Source: CAYPTB01 sp964413535 (GTDB lineage: Bacteria > Planctomycetota > UBA1135 > GCA-002686595). Taken from it: a stretch of 64,000 nucleotides of DNA. Positions within the stretch are counted from its first letter, which is position 1. Every line of letters starts with the position of its first letter. The notes under the pieces were generated by a model. The model was not told the DNA's origin and ran no database searches. It saw only the letters and a list, made by a program, of their open reading frames with translations. The position numbers and the translations under genes are program-made. Location of the stretch: positions 124,001-188,000 of the forward strand of contig CAYPTB010000008.1 of assembly GCA_964413535.1 (NCBI GenBank), written 5' to 3'. Shown one piece after another: positions 24,820 to 33,836 of the stretch.

Positions 24820-25013
24820 TCATTTCTTCGACTTGGGATTCCTCGGGACCTTGGCTCCCGGGCGCCGGGCCTCGGACAGGCCGATCGCGATGGCTTGCTT
24901 GCGCGACGTCGCTTGGCCGAGCGCCGAACCGGAGGGTTCCGCGCTTCCTCTCCCGCAGAGCCCGCCCGACCTTCTTCGAGGCCTGCTTGCCGTCGCGTCG
25001 CTTCGTCAGTGTC
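24820..25013 (-). pseudogene. DUF6496-like small protein, frameshifted
   Basis: The minus strand encodes TKRRDGKQASKKVGRALRE with RKRGTLRFG in one frame (from 25013). It then continues as ATSRKQAIAIGLSEARRPGA and KVPRNPKSKK in another, ending at 24820. In the DUF6496-type family these parts are continuous, with about eight residues between GTL(R/K) and the SRKQAIAIGLSEAR core. Here 22 bases separate them, so the reading frame is broken, most simply by a 2-base deletion or 1-base insertion. The frame begins with CTG overlapping the upstream gene's stop (CTGA) rather than ATG. It is a recent pseudogene, a sequencing error, or less likely a recoded gene. Confidence 0.5.
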
Positions 25014-25245
25014 TCCCTCGCGCCCCGTGGCCACCTGGATAGGAGCCGAAGTGATCCCGGCGAGAACCGGAGCGGAAGAGCGCCCGGGGGAGCTCGGCTT
25101 CGCTCTCCGCGCCGCGGCCATAGCCCGGTTGCTCGTCGTCCCGGGTGGTGCGACGGCGATTCCGCCGCGTTCTTCGGAACTCTTCGAAGCGCCGGTCTTC
25201 TTCGAACTCGCCGTAGCGGGCCGCCTCAGCGCGATGCCCCACCAT
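25006..25245 (-). CDS. Small charged protein, unknown
   Basis: 79 residues starting MVGHRAEAARYGEFEEDRRF, very rich in Arg, Glu and Gly with YGRG and FGSYPGGHG segments. It resembles the short hydrophilic, Tyr/Gly/Arg-containing proteins that often accompany stress-related DUF6496 genes, but no domain is certain. AAAGG lies 9 bases before the ATG. Its TGA overlaps the first codon of the frameshifted DUF6496-like frame, which suggests the two were coupled. In GC-rich DNA such composition can also arise by chance, so the call is tentative. Confidence 0.4.
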   Translation of the reverse strand: MVGHRAEAARYGEFEEDRRFEEFRRTRRNRRRTTRDDEQPGYGRGAESEAELPRALFRSGSRRDHFGSYPGGHGARGRH

Positions 25246-25466
25246 GAGTCTGTGCCTTTCTTCGGCGGGATGCCCGCCGACAGGACGTCGAGGAATCTCG
25301 TATCGCGCGAATGCGCGATTTCCGTGCGAAGCGCGCCATGGAGCAAGCGATGTGCCCCGGCCCCGAGGAGCAGCTCGCGCCGTTCCAAGCCCGAGAGCGG
25401 AGCGGCGCGACAATTCGCCGGCTCGGCACTTCCTACAAACGTCGTCGGATGCGCGATCGAGCGCTC

Positions 25467-26852
25467 TCAGACGTTGCGCGTGAGCAGGGCCAGGCCTTCG
25501 CGGACCTGCGCCTTGAGCTCGTAGAGACTTCCGATCGCACGCAGACGGTTCCACAGATAGCTCGGACGCAAGTAGAAGCGCCGCACCATGCGCTTCTTCA
25601 GCGCGAGCATCGTCGCGCGGTCCAGGGTGTGCGTCGGCAGGAACGCGTCGGCGCCGCCCTGGTCCATGACCAGGTCCCCTTCCGCTGCGAGGCCGAGCTC
25701 GAGGGCCTTCTTGCGGAAGGGCGTGCCGAAGCGCGGAACGGCCATGTTCAGGCTCATGAAGTCCATGTCCAGCCCGACGGCGAGCTCGAGCGTCCGCGAG
25801 AGCGTGTCTTCGGTTTCCTCCGGCAGTCCGATGATGAACGTGCCCACGCTGCGCAGACCGTGTCGCCTCGCGCGCCGGAAGGCGTCGGCGACGATGGACG
25901 AGCGGTAGCCCTTCCTGTACGCGGCGAGCAGCGCGTCGTCGGCGGACTCCACGCCCATCATCACCGTGTGGCAGCCGCCGGCGCGCATCGCGGCGAGCAT
26001 CTCGTCGTCGCCGGTGTCGGGCCGCGTGTAGGCGGTCCAGGAGAGGTCGCCGCGTTCGGCCAGGAGGCGCGCGAGCTCGAGGCCGCGCTCGCGCACGACG
26101 CCGAAGGTCTGGTCCATGAAGAAGAGCTCACGCACGCCGCGCGCGCGCAGATGGTCGATCTCCGCCAGGACGTCGTCCAAGGGCCGAGTCTGGAAGCCGA
26201 GCGTCCCGATCACGCAGAAGGTGCAGGGGTAGGGACAGCCGTAATCGGTGAGCACGGTGGCGAACGGCTCGCTGCGCGCGAAGGAGAAGTGGTAGCCCTG
26301 CGCGGGGAAGAGCTCGTGCCGCGGGCGCGGCACGCGGAACGCGCCCTTGCGTGACTTGCGAGCGACGCCGAGGATCCGCTCCGGCGCACCATCGGCCCCG
26401 CGAACGGTCATGTCTTCGATGGCCGCGCGCTCTCCCCGCAGGTAGTGCACGAGGTCCGCGTTCGCGAACACGTGCAGCACGGCCTCGATCCAGGGCTCTT
26501 CGCGCAAGCGCGCTTCGCTGGCCTCGTGCAACACGTCGCCGATCGCGATCACGCGCCGCCCGCGCCGCGCCTCGTCCGCGAGGAACGAGCGATCCTCGTC
26601 CCACGAGACCGAGCCGACCAGGCTCACGATCACTTCGGGACCGAAGGCGTCGATGCGCTCGTGGGCTTCCCTCGGAGCGAGGCGCTCGGCCATGCAGTCC
26701 AGGACCGAGGTCTCCGCGTACTCCGCAGCGGTGCCCGACAGCACGATCAGGTCCACCGGGTGGAACAGGTAGTTCGACTTGGTCGTCTTCGAGCAGAAGT
26801 AGTCGCGGATGTAGATCCGTTCGCCCGGCGGGTTGAGCAGCAGGATCCTCAT
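25467..26852 (-). CDS. B12-binding-domain radical SAM protein
   Basis: 461 residues. The N-terminal cobalamin-binding-like Rossmann domain starts RILLLNPPGERIYI. The radical SAM domain has the cluster motif C206-x3-C210-x2-C213 in GCPYPCTFC, then ELFFMDQTFGV, MMGVESADD and GTFIIGLPEETEDT. Family members use SAM and often cobalamin for methylation or rearrangement. The substrate is unknown. The ATG overlaps the stop of the upstream GT9 gene (ATGA), so a lipid or glycan substrate is plausible but inferred only from context. No signal peptide is present. Confidence 0.9.
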   Translation of the reverse strand: MRILLLNPPGERIYIRDYFCSKTTKSNYLFHPVDLIVLSGTAAEYAETSVLDCMAERLAPREAHERIDAFGPEVIVSLVGSVSWDEDRSFLADEARRGRRVIAIGDVLHEASEARLREEPWIEAVLHVFANADLVHYLRGERAAIEDMTVRGADGAPERILGVARKSRKGAFRVPRPRHELFPAQGYHFSFARSEPFATVLTDYGCPYPCTFCVIGTLGFQTRPLDDVLAEIDHLRARGVRELFFMDQTFGVVRERGLELARLLAERGDLSWTAYTRPDTGDDEMLAAMRAGGCHTVMMGVESADDALLAAYRKGYRSSIVADAFRRARRHGLRSVGTFIIGLPEETEDTLSRTLELAVGLDMDFMSLNMAVPRFGTPFRKKALELGLAAEGDLVMDQGGADAFLPTHTLDRATMLALKKRMVRRFYLRPSYLWNRLRAIGSLYELKAQVREGLALLTRNV

Positions 26853-28087
26853 CGTGTGCCGACCTGGCGTGGAGCCGGAGCCTCGACGACCCGTTCCGCG
26901 ACGCGCAAGGTCGCGCGCACGGCCAGCGCGCGCGTCTCCTCGAGCACGCGCTCGACCGTGAGGTTGATCAGACACTCGGGCCGGCCGCGGTAGCAGTTCG
27001 CCACCTTGTTCTCGTGCACGTTGATGCACGGGCTGCAGGCCGGGGGCTCGTAGAGCGCCTTGACGATGGGACCGAGCGGTCGGTACATGACCGGCGTCTC
27101 GGGCCCGAAGAGTCCGACGGTCGGCGTGCCGAGGGCGGCGGCGAGGTGCATCGGGCCGCTGTCGTTCGACACGAAGGCGTCGGCACGCGCGAGGAGCGCG
27201 TGGAGCGCGCCCAGGGAGAGCCGCCCCGCGAGGTTCGCGAAGGTCGCGGGGGGCAGCTCGCCCGCGCGCGCGGCGACTTCCGCGGTCCACTCGATCTCGG
27301 ACCGGGCACCGATCAGGACCACGCGCATCCCGTCCTCGAAGGCCAATCGCCGAGCGAGCTCGGCGAAATGCGCGGGCGGCCAGCGGCGCTCCAGCGAGAG
27401 CGATCCCGCGTTGGGGTTCAAGACGGCGAGGGGGCGGACGTCCTCGGGCCGCCCGAGGTCGCAGGACGCGAAGCAGAGCTCGAGCTCGCGCTCGTGCTCG
27501 TCGGTCACGGGGAACGGCGTCAGGTCGCGCCACGTCGTGTCGTTCCCGTTCTCGCCACCCGCAAGGCACCGGAAGTTGCGCGCGACGTGCCAGTAGCGGT
27601 TGAAGGGGACTGCGTGCGTGTGCAGCCCGCCGCGCCACACGCTGGGAGCCGCGAATCCGTGCGACTCGCGCGCCTTGGTGAGCCACGAGATCACGGCCGA
27701 GAAGCGCGTGAAGAACTCGAAGTCGTAAACGGCGCGGAAACGGCCGCGGCGCAGCCTGCGGGCGAGCCCGACGATGCGGCGGAAGACCTCCGTCCAGCTC
27801 GCCGTGCGCACGTCCAGGGTCACGACCTCGTCGAACACGCCGAGACCGCGCGCGAACTCGCCGTTCTCGACCAGCGTCAAGAAGACGAGCCGCGACGCCG
27901 GGTAGCGCATGCGCAAGGCGCGCACCGCCGGCGTGAGGAGCTGGAGGCTCCCCAGCCCCCAGAACTTGATCAGGAGCAGGTCGCCCGAATGGCTCGTCCG
28001 CCGCAGCCGCCGCAGGAGCCGCATGGGCTGGAGCAACGTGCAAGCGATCCAGCCGAGGACCTTGTCGGCGGCTTGCAGCCGCTTCAT
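26849..28087 (-). CDS. Glycosyltransferase family 9 (heptosyltransferase-like)
   Basis: 412 residues. GT9 features are LLLIKFWGLGSLQLLTPAVRALR near the N-terminus (the family's G-[DL]-x-x-x-xTP), RWPPAHFAELARRL for donor binding, and DSGPMHLAAALGTPTVGLFGPETP. The C-terminal Cys array (CSPC, NCYRGRPEC) is frequent in this family. Such enzymes add heptose to the LPS core. Acceptor and donor here are unproven. The start is the ATG before KRLQAADK, because the upstream extension to 28327 is unlike the family. It is the promoter-proximal gene of a two-gene unit with the radical SAM protein. Confidence 0.88.
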   Translation of the reverse strand: MKRLQAADKVLGWIACTLLQPMRLLRRLRRTSHSGDLLLIKFWGLGSLQLLTPAVRALRMRYPASRLVFLTLVENGEFARGLGVFDEVVTLDVRTASWTEVFRRIVGLARRLRRGRFRAVYDFEFFTRFSAVISWLTKARESHGFAAPSVWRGGLHTHAVPFNRYWHVARNFRCLAGGENGNDTTWRDLTPFPVTDEHERELELCFASCDLGRPEDVRPLAVLNPNAGSLSLERRWPPAHFAELARRLAFEDGMRVVLIGARSEIEWTAEVAARAGELPPATFANLAGRLSLGALHALLARADAFVSNDSGPMHLAAALGTPTVGLFGPETPVMYRPLGPIVKALYEPPACSPCINVHENKVANCYRGRPECLINLTVERVLEETRALAVRATLRVAERVVEAPAPRQVGTR

Positions 28088-28313
28088 GGGAATCGGTGAG
28101 GGCGTGAGCACGGTCGTTCCCACTGTAGACGGGAGATGCGCGACGCGGAGCGATCGCTCCGCTTGCCGGGGGTGAGCGAGGGGTCTATCTTGTCCGCTTG
28201 AAGCGGTTTCCCGGCCCTTTCCCGCCCCGTAGCGGGTCAACCGTCTCCTCGGGCCACCGGTGGCGCAGGTCGCCAGCGGGGCCACCCTCCCCGAACCACG
28301 GCTGACCGAGTCC

Positions 28314-29843
28314 ATGTGCGGATTCATCGGTGTCTTTGGCCCTGACGGGGTCGACGTCGCCCCGGAGGTCTACGAAGGCCTGCTCGCGATCCAGCACCGC
28401 GGCCAGGACGCGGCGGGGATCATCTCCTTCACGAACCAGTTCCACGTGGAGAAGGGTTTCGGCCTCGTCCGCGAGGTGTTCGACGAGCACAACATGGCTC
28501 GCCTGCGCGGCAATCTCGCCGTGGGGCACGTGCGCTACCCGACGGTGGGCACCGGGCAGCAGCAGGACGCGCAACCCTTCCACCTGCCCTTCCCGGTGGG
28601 GGTCGCGATGGCCCACAACGGCAACGTCACGAACTTCCAGGAGCTCGTGGCCGAGTTCGCGCGGAGCGGAACGCGGCTCAACTCCTCCTGCGACCTCGAG
28701 GTCATCCTGCTCGTCTTCGCGCGCGCTCTCTCCCAACGCATCCGCCCCGGCATCCCGGTCACGCCCGAGGACGTGTTCGCCGCCGTGGACCAGGTCTTCC
28801 GCCAGGTCCGCGGCGCCTATTCGGTCGTCGCGACGCTCCCGGACGTGGGGATGCTCGCCTTCCGCGATCCCTATGGGATCAAGCCGATCACCTTCGGGGA
28901 GAAGGCGACCCCCGAGGGAACTTGGTTCGCTTGCGCGAGCGAGAGCGTCGTGCTCGACGTCACCGGCTACAAGAAGACGGTCGACATCGGTCCCGGGGAA
29001 GCGCTCCTGCTCACTCCGGACCGCAAGGTCCATCGCCGCAAGATCTCCGACAAGCCGCATCGCCCGTGCATCTTCGAGCTCGTCTACTTCGCGCGCCCCG
29101 ACTCGATGCTGGACGGCATCAGCGTTTACAAGACGCGCTCGCGTTTCGGAGAGGCTCTGGCCGAGCAGTGGGTCGCGGCCGGCGCTCCCGTCCCCGACGT
29201 CGTGATGCCCGTCCCGGATTCCTCGCGCGACGCCGCGCTGGCCATGGCGGCGCGTATGGGGGCGCCCTATCGCGAGGGGCTCGTGAAGAACCGCTACATC
29301 GGGCGCACGTTCATCATGCCCGACCAGGGGTCGCGCCGCGTGTCCTTGCGGCGCAAGCTCAACACGATCCCGCTCGAGTTCCACGACAAGAAGGTGCTGC
29401 TCGTCGACGATTCGATCGTGCGCGGGAACACGGCGCGACTGATCGTCCAGATGGCACGCGAAGCTGGGGCGAAGGAGGTCTACCTGGGCGTCACGAGTCC
29501 ACCGCTCGTCTCGCCCTGTCCCTACGGCATCGACATGGCCACGAAGACCGAGTTCGTGGCCACCGGACGCACCGCGTCCGAGGTCGCGGACGTGTTGGAA
29601 GCCGACTACCTGCTCTACCTCGATCGGGACGCGATGAACGCCGCCGCGCGAGCCGGCAACCCCTGCGTCGAGGAGTTCTGCAACGCGTGCTTCACGGGCG
29701 ACTACCCGACAGGCGACATCACCCCCGAGGTGCTCGCCAAGATCGAGGGCGAGCGCAAGACGGCCCAACGGGTCTTCACCTTCGCCGACAAGGGAATGGG
29801 CGGCGAGCGGAACCAGGAGCCTCGGCGCGAGACCGTTTCGTAG
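28314..29843 (+). CDS. purF: Amidophosphoribosyltransferase
   Basis: 509 residues. The first enzyme of purine synthesis makes 5-phosphoribosylamine from PRPP and glutamine. Cys2 (MCGFIGVF) is the N-terminal nucleophile, with HRGQDAAGI and AHNGNVTN of the glutaminase domain. The PRPP loop is VLLVDDSIVRGNTA. Four cysteines match the positions of the Bacillus-type [4Fe-4S] ligands: Cys252 (CIFELVYFARPDS), Cys402 (CPYGIDM), Cys456 and Cys459 (CNACFTGDYPT). So this is an iron-sulfur PurF without a propeptide if the ATG at 28314 is used; a start at 28260 would add 18 residues. Confidence 0.95.
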   Translation: MCGFIGVFGPDGVDVAPEVYEGLLAIQHRGQDAAGIISFTNQFHVEKGFGLVREVFDEHNMARLRGNLAVGHVRYPTVGTGQQQDAQPFHLPFPVGVAMAHNGNVTNFQELVAEFARSGTRLNSSCDLEVILLVFARALSQRIRPGIPVTPEDVFAAVDQVFRQVRGAYSVVATLPDVGMLAFRDPYGIKPITFGEKATPEGTWFACASESVVLDVTGYKKTVDIGPGEALLLTPDRKVHRRKISDKPHRPCIFELVYFARPDSMLDGISVYKTRSRFGEALAEQWVAAGAPVPDVVMPVPDSSRDAALAMAARMGAPYREGLVKNRYIGRTFIMPDQGSRRVSLRRKLNTIPLEFHDKKVLLVDDSIVRGNTARLIVQMAREAGAKEVYLGVTSPPLVSPCPYGIDMATKTEFVATGRTASEVADVLEADYLLYLDRDAMNAAARAGNPCVEEFCNACFTGDYPTGDITPEVLAKIEGERKTAQRVFTFADKGMGGERNQEPRRETVS

Positions 29844-29918
29844 GACCGAGTCCGCCCCGCGGGCAGCGCCGGACCCGTTTCGGCCGCAAGCCGAGCGTCG
29901 CCAGGTCCAGGGCCCTCC

Positions 29919-31079
29919 ATGCGGATCCTGATCACGAGTCCCGTCTTCCCGCCCGATCTCGGTGGGCCCGCGGTGTACGTGCCGAGCCTGGCGCGCTACC
30001 TCGTCGAGCGCGGTCACCAGGTGAGCGTTGTCGCGTTCTGCTCCGATCCCGCTCCCTCCGGCTATCCCTTCCGCGTGCGGACCATCTCGCGCGGATCGCT
30101 CCCCGTTCGCTACCTGCGGGCGTTCTTCATGGTCTGGCGCGAGGCGCGCGCGCACGACGTCGTGTACGTCAACGAGCACCTGGCGCTCCTGCACGTGCTC
30201 GCGGCGCGCCTCGCCGGCCGGCGAGCCGTCATCCGGATCATGGTCGACGGCGCGTGGGAGATCTCGCACCGCAAGGGTTGGATCGGCGGCGACGACATCG
30301 TGACCTTCGAGACGAAGGACTACGGCGCGAAGGTGAAGCTCACGCGCTGGCTCCAAGTCCGCTGGTGGAGTTGGTGCCGGCGCATCATCGCGTGCAGCGC
30401 ATTCCTGCGCGGGATCCTGGTCGAGCGCTACCAGGTGCCGGAGGACAAGGTCGTGCTCGTCTACAACGCCTACCACGGCCCGCAGTCCGAGGACGTGGCC
30501 CTGGATCGCGCGACCGCGCGGCGCGAGCTGGGCCTCGAGGGCGACCGTCGCTTCCTCCTGACGGTCTGCCGACTGATGGTCTGGAAGCGCGTCGACGGGA
30601 TCATCCGAGCGCTGCGCGGGCTCCCGGAGGACGTGTGCCTCCTGGTCGCGGGCGACGGCGACATGCTCGAGCCGTGGAAGGCCCTCGCGCGCGAGCTGGG
30701 TCTCGCCGACCGCGTGCAGTTCCTCGGCAACGTCCCCCACGCGAGGATCCCGCTCTACCTCCGCGCCGCGGACGTTTTCGTCCTGAACAGCGAGTACGAG
30801 GGGCTCAGCCACACGCTGCTGGAAGCGATCCACGTCGGGACCCCCATCGTTTGCTCGGGCGTGTGCGGGAACCCGGAGCTCGTGGAGGACGGCGTCAACG
30901 GATTGCTCGTCCAGCCCGGCGACGACGACGGTCTGCGCCGAGCGGTCGCGCGCGTGCTCGACGATCCCGAGCTGGGGTGCCGATTCGTCGAGCAGGGCCG
31001 GCGGCGGGCGCCGAGCTTCGCGCGCGAAGCGACCTTCTCGCGCGTGGAGGCCCTTCTGAACGAGGCCAGGTCGGCGTAG
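29919..31079 (+). CDS. Glycosyltransferase family 4 (GT-B)
   Basis: 386 residues. The acceptor-side motif SPVFPPDLGGPAVYVPSLARYL and the donor-side phrases TVCRLMVWKRVDGIIRAL, LVAGDGDM and NSEYEGLSHTLLEAIHVGTPIV (the E-x7-E-type motif) identify a retaining GT4 enzyme. It is cytosolic, likely membrane-associated through WLQVRWWSWCRR. It transfers a sugar from a nucleotide donor to an oligosaccharide or lipid acceptor; the substrates are unknown. It follows purF by 75 bases and precedes two lipoprotein genes, forming part of a surface-glycan-like neighbourhood. Confidence 0.88.
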   Translation: MRILITSPVFPPDLGGPAVYVPSLARYLVERGHQVSVVAFCSDPAPSGYPFRVRTISRGSLPVRYLRAFFMVWREARAHDVVYVNEHLALLHVLAARLAGRRAVIRIMVDGAWEISHRKGWIGGDDIVTFETKDYGAKVKLTRWLQVRWWSWCRRIIACSAFLRGILVERYQVPEDKVVLVYNAYHGPQSEDVALDRATARRELGLEGDRRFLLTVCRLMVWKRVDGIIRALRGLPEDVCLLVAGDGDMLEPWKALARELGLADRVQFLGNVPHARIPLYLRAADVFVLNSEYEGLSHTLLEAIHVGTPIVCSGVCGNPELVEDGVNGLLVQPGDDDGLRRAVARVLDDPELGCRFVEQGRRRAPSFAREATFSRVEALLNEARSA

Positions 31080-31104
31080 ACCGTCTCGAGCCGGGAGCGG
31101 CCAG

Positions 31105-32478
31105 ATGCTGGAGCTGAAGGGGATCCGACCGACGGGAGGGCGCAGCCCGACCCCGGCCCGACTCGCGCGCTGGCCGGCGCTGCTCCTCGTGCTCGGTTCC
31201 TGTTTCGCCTGCGGCTCGGAGGACGAGCTCGGCCTCGCCGGGCGCACTCGATCGACGGGGTTGCGCGTGCTCCTCCTCGGGCTCGACGGAGCGACGTGGG
31301 AGCTCCTCGATCCCCTGCTGGACTCCGGCGAGCTCCCGAATCTCTCGAAGTTGCTGCGTGCCGGTGCGCGGGGGAGCCTGGTGCCGGCTCTGTCGGGCGA
31401 CCCCGAGCTCGGCTGGGTTTCGATCCTGACCGGACAAACGCTCACGGCGTCGGGGATCACCGCGCTTCCCTGGGACCCCGAGCTCGACCGCATCCGTTTG
31501 CCCCTGGCCTCCGATCGGCTGGTTGTGTCCGTCTTCGAGGTTCTCGAGGCCGCGGGGTTGCGCGCGCTCGTGCTGGGGTTCGACCTCGCCTGGCCGGAGG
31601 CCTCGTCGCGCAGCGTCTTCGTCTCGAGCGAGGTGACGGGCGACGCGCGGCTGCAAGCCATTCGCACCACGCGCGGAAGCGCGAGAACCCTCCCGGTGGA
31701 GCTGGAGTCGGAGCTTCGACCGCTCATGGTCGACGGGCAGGAGCTCACGGATCGCGACCTCCAGGAGCTCGGCGAGTTGCCCGCCTGGTTCCTGGAAGAG
31801 AGCCGTGCGAGTCTTCCACTCCTCGGCCACGCGCCGAGCTACCTGCGACACGCCTGGGCCAACCAGCGGAACACCGAACGGGTCGCTCTCCACTTGTTGC
31901 GGCAAAGGCCCTTCGAGGTCGTCGCGGTCGAGTTGGACGCGTTGGCGGTGTGTCACGCGATGTGGCAACACCTCGAACCCGACGCCTTCACGGGTCTCGG
32001 GCTCGATCCGGAGGAGGGCTTGCGCGGGGCGCTGCTCGAGCTCTGCCGGCACGCCGACCGCTTCCTCGGGCGGCTCCTGGACGAGCTCGGGTCCGACACG
32101 ATCGCGCTGGTGGTCTCGGCTTACGGCTACCGCGCTTCGAAGGACGCCGATGCGGGCGAGGTGCCCGGGGAGAGCTTCGGTCCGATCTTCCGCGAACCGC
32201 GGCCGGCGTCCCTTCACTTGACCCTGACGGGCTCGCCCGATGCGAACGGCATCTTCCTGCTCGCCGGAGGCCCGGTAAAGCACGGTGAGGTGAGCGTCAC
32301 CCAACTGGACCTTCTCCCGACGCTCACCGCGCTGCTCGGGATTCCGAGCTCGCTCGAGCTGCCGGGGCGAATCCCCGGGGCCCTGATCGAGGCGGGCTTC
32401 CTCGAGGAACACGCGCCGGAGCCCGTGGCTTCCTTCGAGCCCTTCCTGCGCGTGGCATCCGGGAGCGAGAGGCGGTAG
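31105..32478 (+). CDS. Alkaline-phosphatase/phosphodiesterase-superfamily lipoprotein, catalytic residues missing (copy 1)
   Basis: 457 residues with a lipobox (LVLGSC, Cys33). The fold signature LLLGLDGATWELLDPLL (Asp61) and PNLSKLLRAGARG match type I phosphodiesterases. In that family the nucleophile is Thr in W-T-S-I-x-TG. Here the segment reads PELGWVSILTG with Val105 in its place. The metal motif S-D-H-G appears as SAYG (338-341), losing both Asp and His. Asp278 and His284 (LDALAVCH) remain. It is therefore probably not a working phosphodiesterase but a binding or structural lipoprotein. It abuts the paralogous next gene by one base. GGGAG lies 7 bases before the ATG. Confidence 0.82.
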   Translation: MLELKGIRPTGGRSPTPARLARWPALLLVLGSCFACGSEDELGLAGRTRSTGLRVLLLGLDGATWELLDPLLDSGELPNLSKLLRAGARGSLVPALSGDPELGWVSILTGQTLTASGITALPWDPELDRIRLPLASDRLVVSVFEVLEAAGLRALVLGFDLAWPEASSRSVFVSSEVTGDARLQAIRTTRGSARTLPVELESELRPLMVDGQELTDRDLQELGELPAWFLEESRASLPLLGHAPSYLRHAWANQRNTERVALHLLRQRPFEVVAVELDALAVCHAMWQHLEPDAFTGLGLDPEEGLRGALLELCRHADRFLGRLLDELGSDTIALVVSAYGYRASKDADAGEVPGESFGPIFREPRPASLHLTLTGSPDANGIFLLAGGPVKHGEVSVTQLDLLPTLTALLGIPSSLELPGRIPGALIEAGFLEEHAPEPVASFEPFLRVASGSERR

Positions 32479-33836
32479 TGGGCAGCCCCGAACGTCCTCA
32501 CCGCGCGCGTTTCGGCGTCGTCCTGGCGACGGCGATCGGCATCGGTCTCCTGCCCGCCTGTCTCGAGGACGCGCCGCGGCCGCGCTTCGTCGAGCTCGAC
32601 GCGCTCCGCGAGCCGACGGGGTTGCGGCTGTTGATCCTCGGGATCGACGGCGCGACGTGGGAGATCCTCGATCCGATGCTGGCCAGCGGTGAGCTGCCCA
32701 ACCTCGCCGAGCTCTTGCGACGCGGCGCGCGCGGCACGCTCGAGCCGGTGCGATCGAGCGATCCCGAGCTGGGCTGGATCCAGGTCCTGACCGGACGACC
32801 GCTCGTTTCGGCCGGGATCGAGAACGCCCTGCTCGAGGATCCGCACCTCGGCCGGAAGCGCTTCGCGAAAGCGGGGGACCGCTGGGCTCCAGCGCTGTGG
32901 GAAGTTCTCGAGGCGGCCGGCCTGCGCGTGCTCGTCGCGGGCTTCGACCTCACCTGGCCGGCCGATCCCGAGGGAGTGTTCGTCGCGAGCGAGTTCACGG
33001 GCGACCTGGTGCTCCAGGCGCTCGGTGCGTCCCGCCGAGGGCCGCTCGTGGTGCCGCGCGACCTGGAGCCGGAGCTGCGCGATCTCGTGGTGGGTGGGGA
33101 GGACCTCGAGGACGCGGAGCTCGCCGAGCTCGGCCCACTGCCACCGGATTTCATGGCCGAATCGCGCGCAGCGGTTCCCCTCGTCGGTCACGCGCCGAGC
33201 TACCTGCGCCATGCCTGGGCCAACCAACGCAACGTCGAGCGCGTCGTCTTGCACCTCATGGCGAAGGAGCCCTTCGACGTCGTCGCGGTCGAGCTCGATG
33301 GCCTCGCCGCGACGCACGCGATGCTCCAGCACCTCGTCCCGGGAGAGTTCCCGAACCTACCCGCCGATCCGCGGCTGGGCGAGGTCCTGCGCGAGATCCA
33401 GCGCCGAGACGACCGCTTGCTCGGTCGCCTGCTGGGGGAGCTCGGACGCGACACGGTCGTCGCGGTGGTGGCGGCCTACGGCTACGGCGTCTCGGAGCAC
33501 GCGGACCTCGTGGAGCGACCCGTGGGCGATCTCCGCCCAGCCTTCTCCCGGGAAGCTCCCCCGGCGCTGCACTTCACGCCGAGCGGCTCCCCATCCGCGG
33601 GGGGAGTCTTCCTGCTGGCGGGTCCGCCCGTCCGTCCGGGCGTCGTCGACGCGACGCCGTTCGACGTCCTTCCCACCCTGGCGGCGTTGCTCGGTCTTCC
33701 CGCCGCGCGGGACTTGCCGGGCCGGATCCTCGGCGAGGCGCTCGACCCGCTCTTCCTGCGCGATCGCGACGCGCCCGCGGTGGATTCCTACGAGCCCTTC
33801 CTGCGCACGAGCTACTCGCCGAGCGAACGCAGGTAG
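32478..33836 (+). CDS. Alkaline-phosphatase/phosphodiesterase-superfamily lipoprotein, catalytic residues missing (copy 2)
   Basis: 452 residues, a clear paralogue of the preceding gene along its whole length (shared GHAPSYLRHAWANQRN, GATWE-LDP, LPTL-ALLG). Lipobox LLPAC gives Cys28. Asp57 of LDGATW-type motif 1 is kept (IDGATW). The Thr nucleophile position is Ile101 (GWIQVLTG), and the S-D-H-G metal motif is AAYG (332-335). The same substitutions in both copies imply that loss of catalysis predates the duplication or is selected. The GTG start shares its first base with the upstream TAG. The 3' end overlaps the convergent GT-C gene by 25 bases. Confidence 0.82.
   Translation: MGSPERPHRARFGVVLATAIGIGLLPACLEDAPRPRFVELDALREPTGLRLLILGIDGATWEILDPMLASGELPNLAELLRRGARGTLEPVRSSDPELGWIQVLTGRPLVSAGIENALLEDPHLGRKRFAKAGDRWAPALWEVLEAAGLRVLVAGFDLTWPADPEGVFVASEFTGDLVLQALGASRRGPLVVPRDLEPELRDLVVGGEDLEDAELAELGPLPPDFMAESRAAVPLVGHAPSYLRHAWANQRNVERVVLHLMAKEPFDVVAVELDGLAATHAMLQHLVPGEFPNLPADPRLGEVLREIQRRDDRLLGRLLGELGRDTVVAVVAAYGYGVSEHADLVERPVGDLRPAFSREAPPALHFTPSGSPSAGGVFLLAGPPVRPGVVDATPFDVLPTLAALLGLPAARDLPGRILGEALDPLFLRDRDAPAVDSYEPFLRTSYSPSERR

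Noticed and set aside
28185..31748. 1187-codon minus-strand open frame
   Set aside because: It lies opposite purF, the GT4 gene and the first lipoprotein gene, all with strong family signatures. The translation is His/Arg/Asp/Val-rich without motifs, typical of antisense frames in GC-rich DNA.
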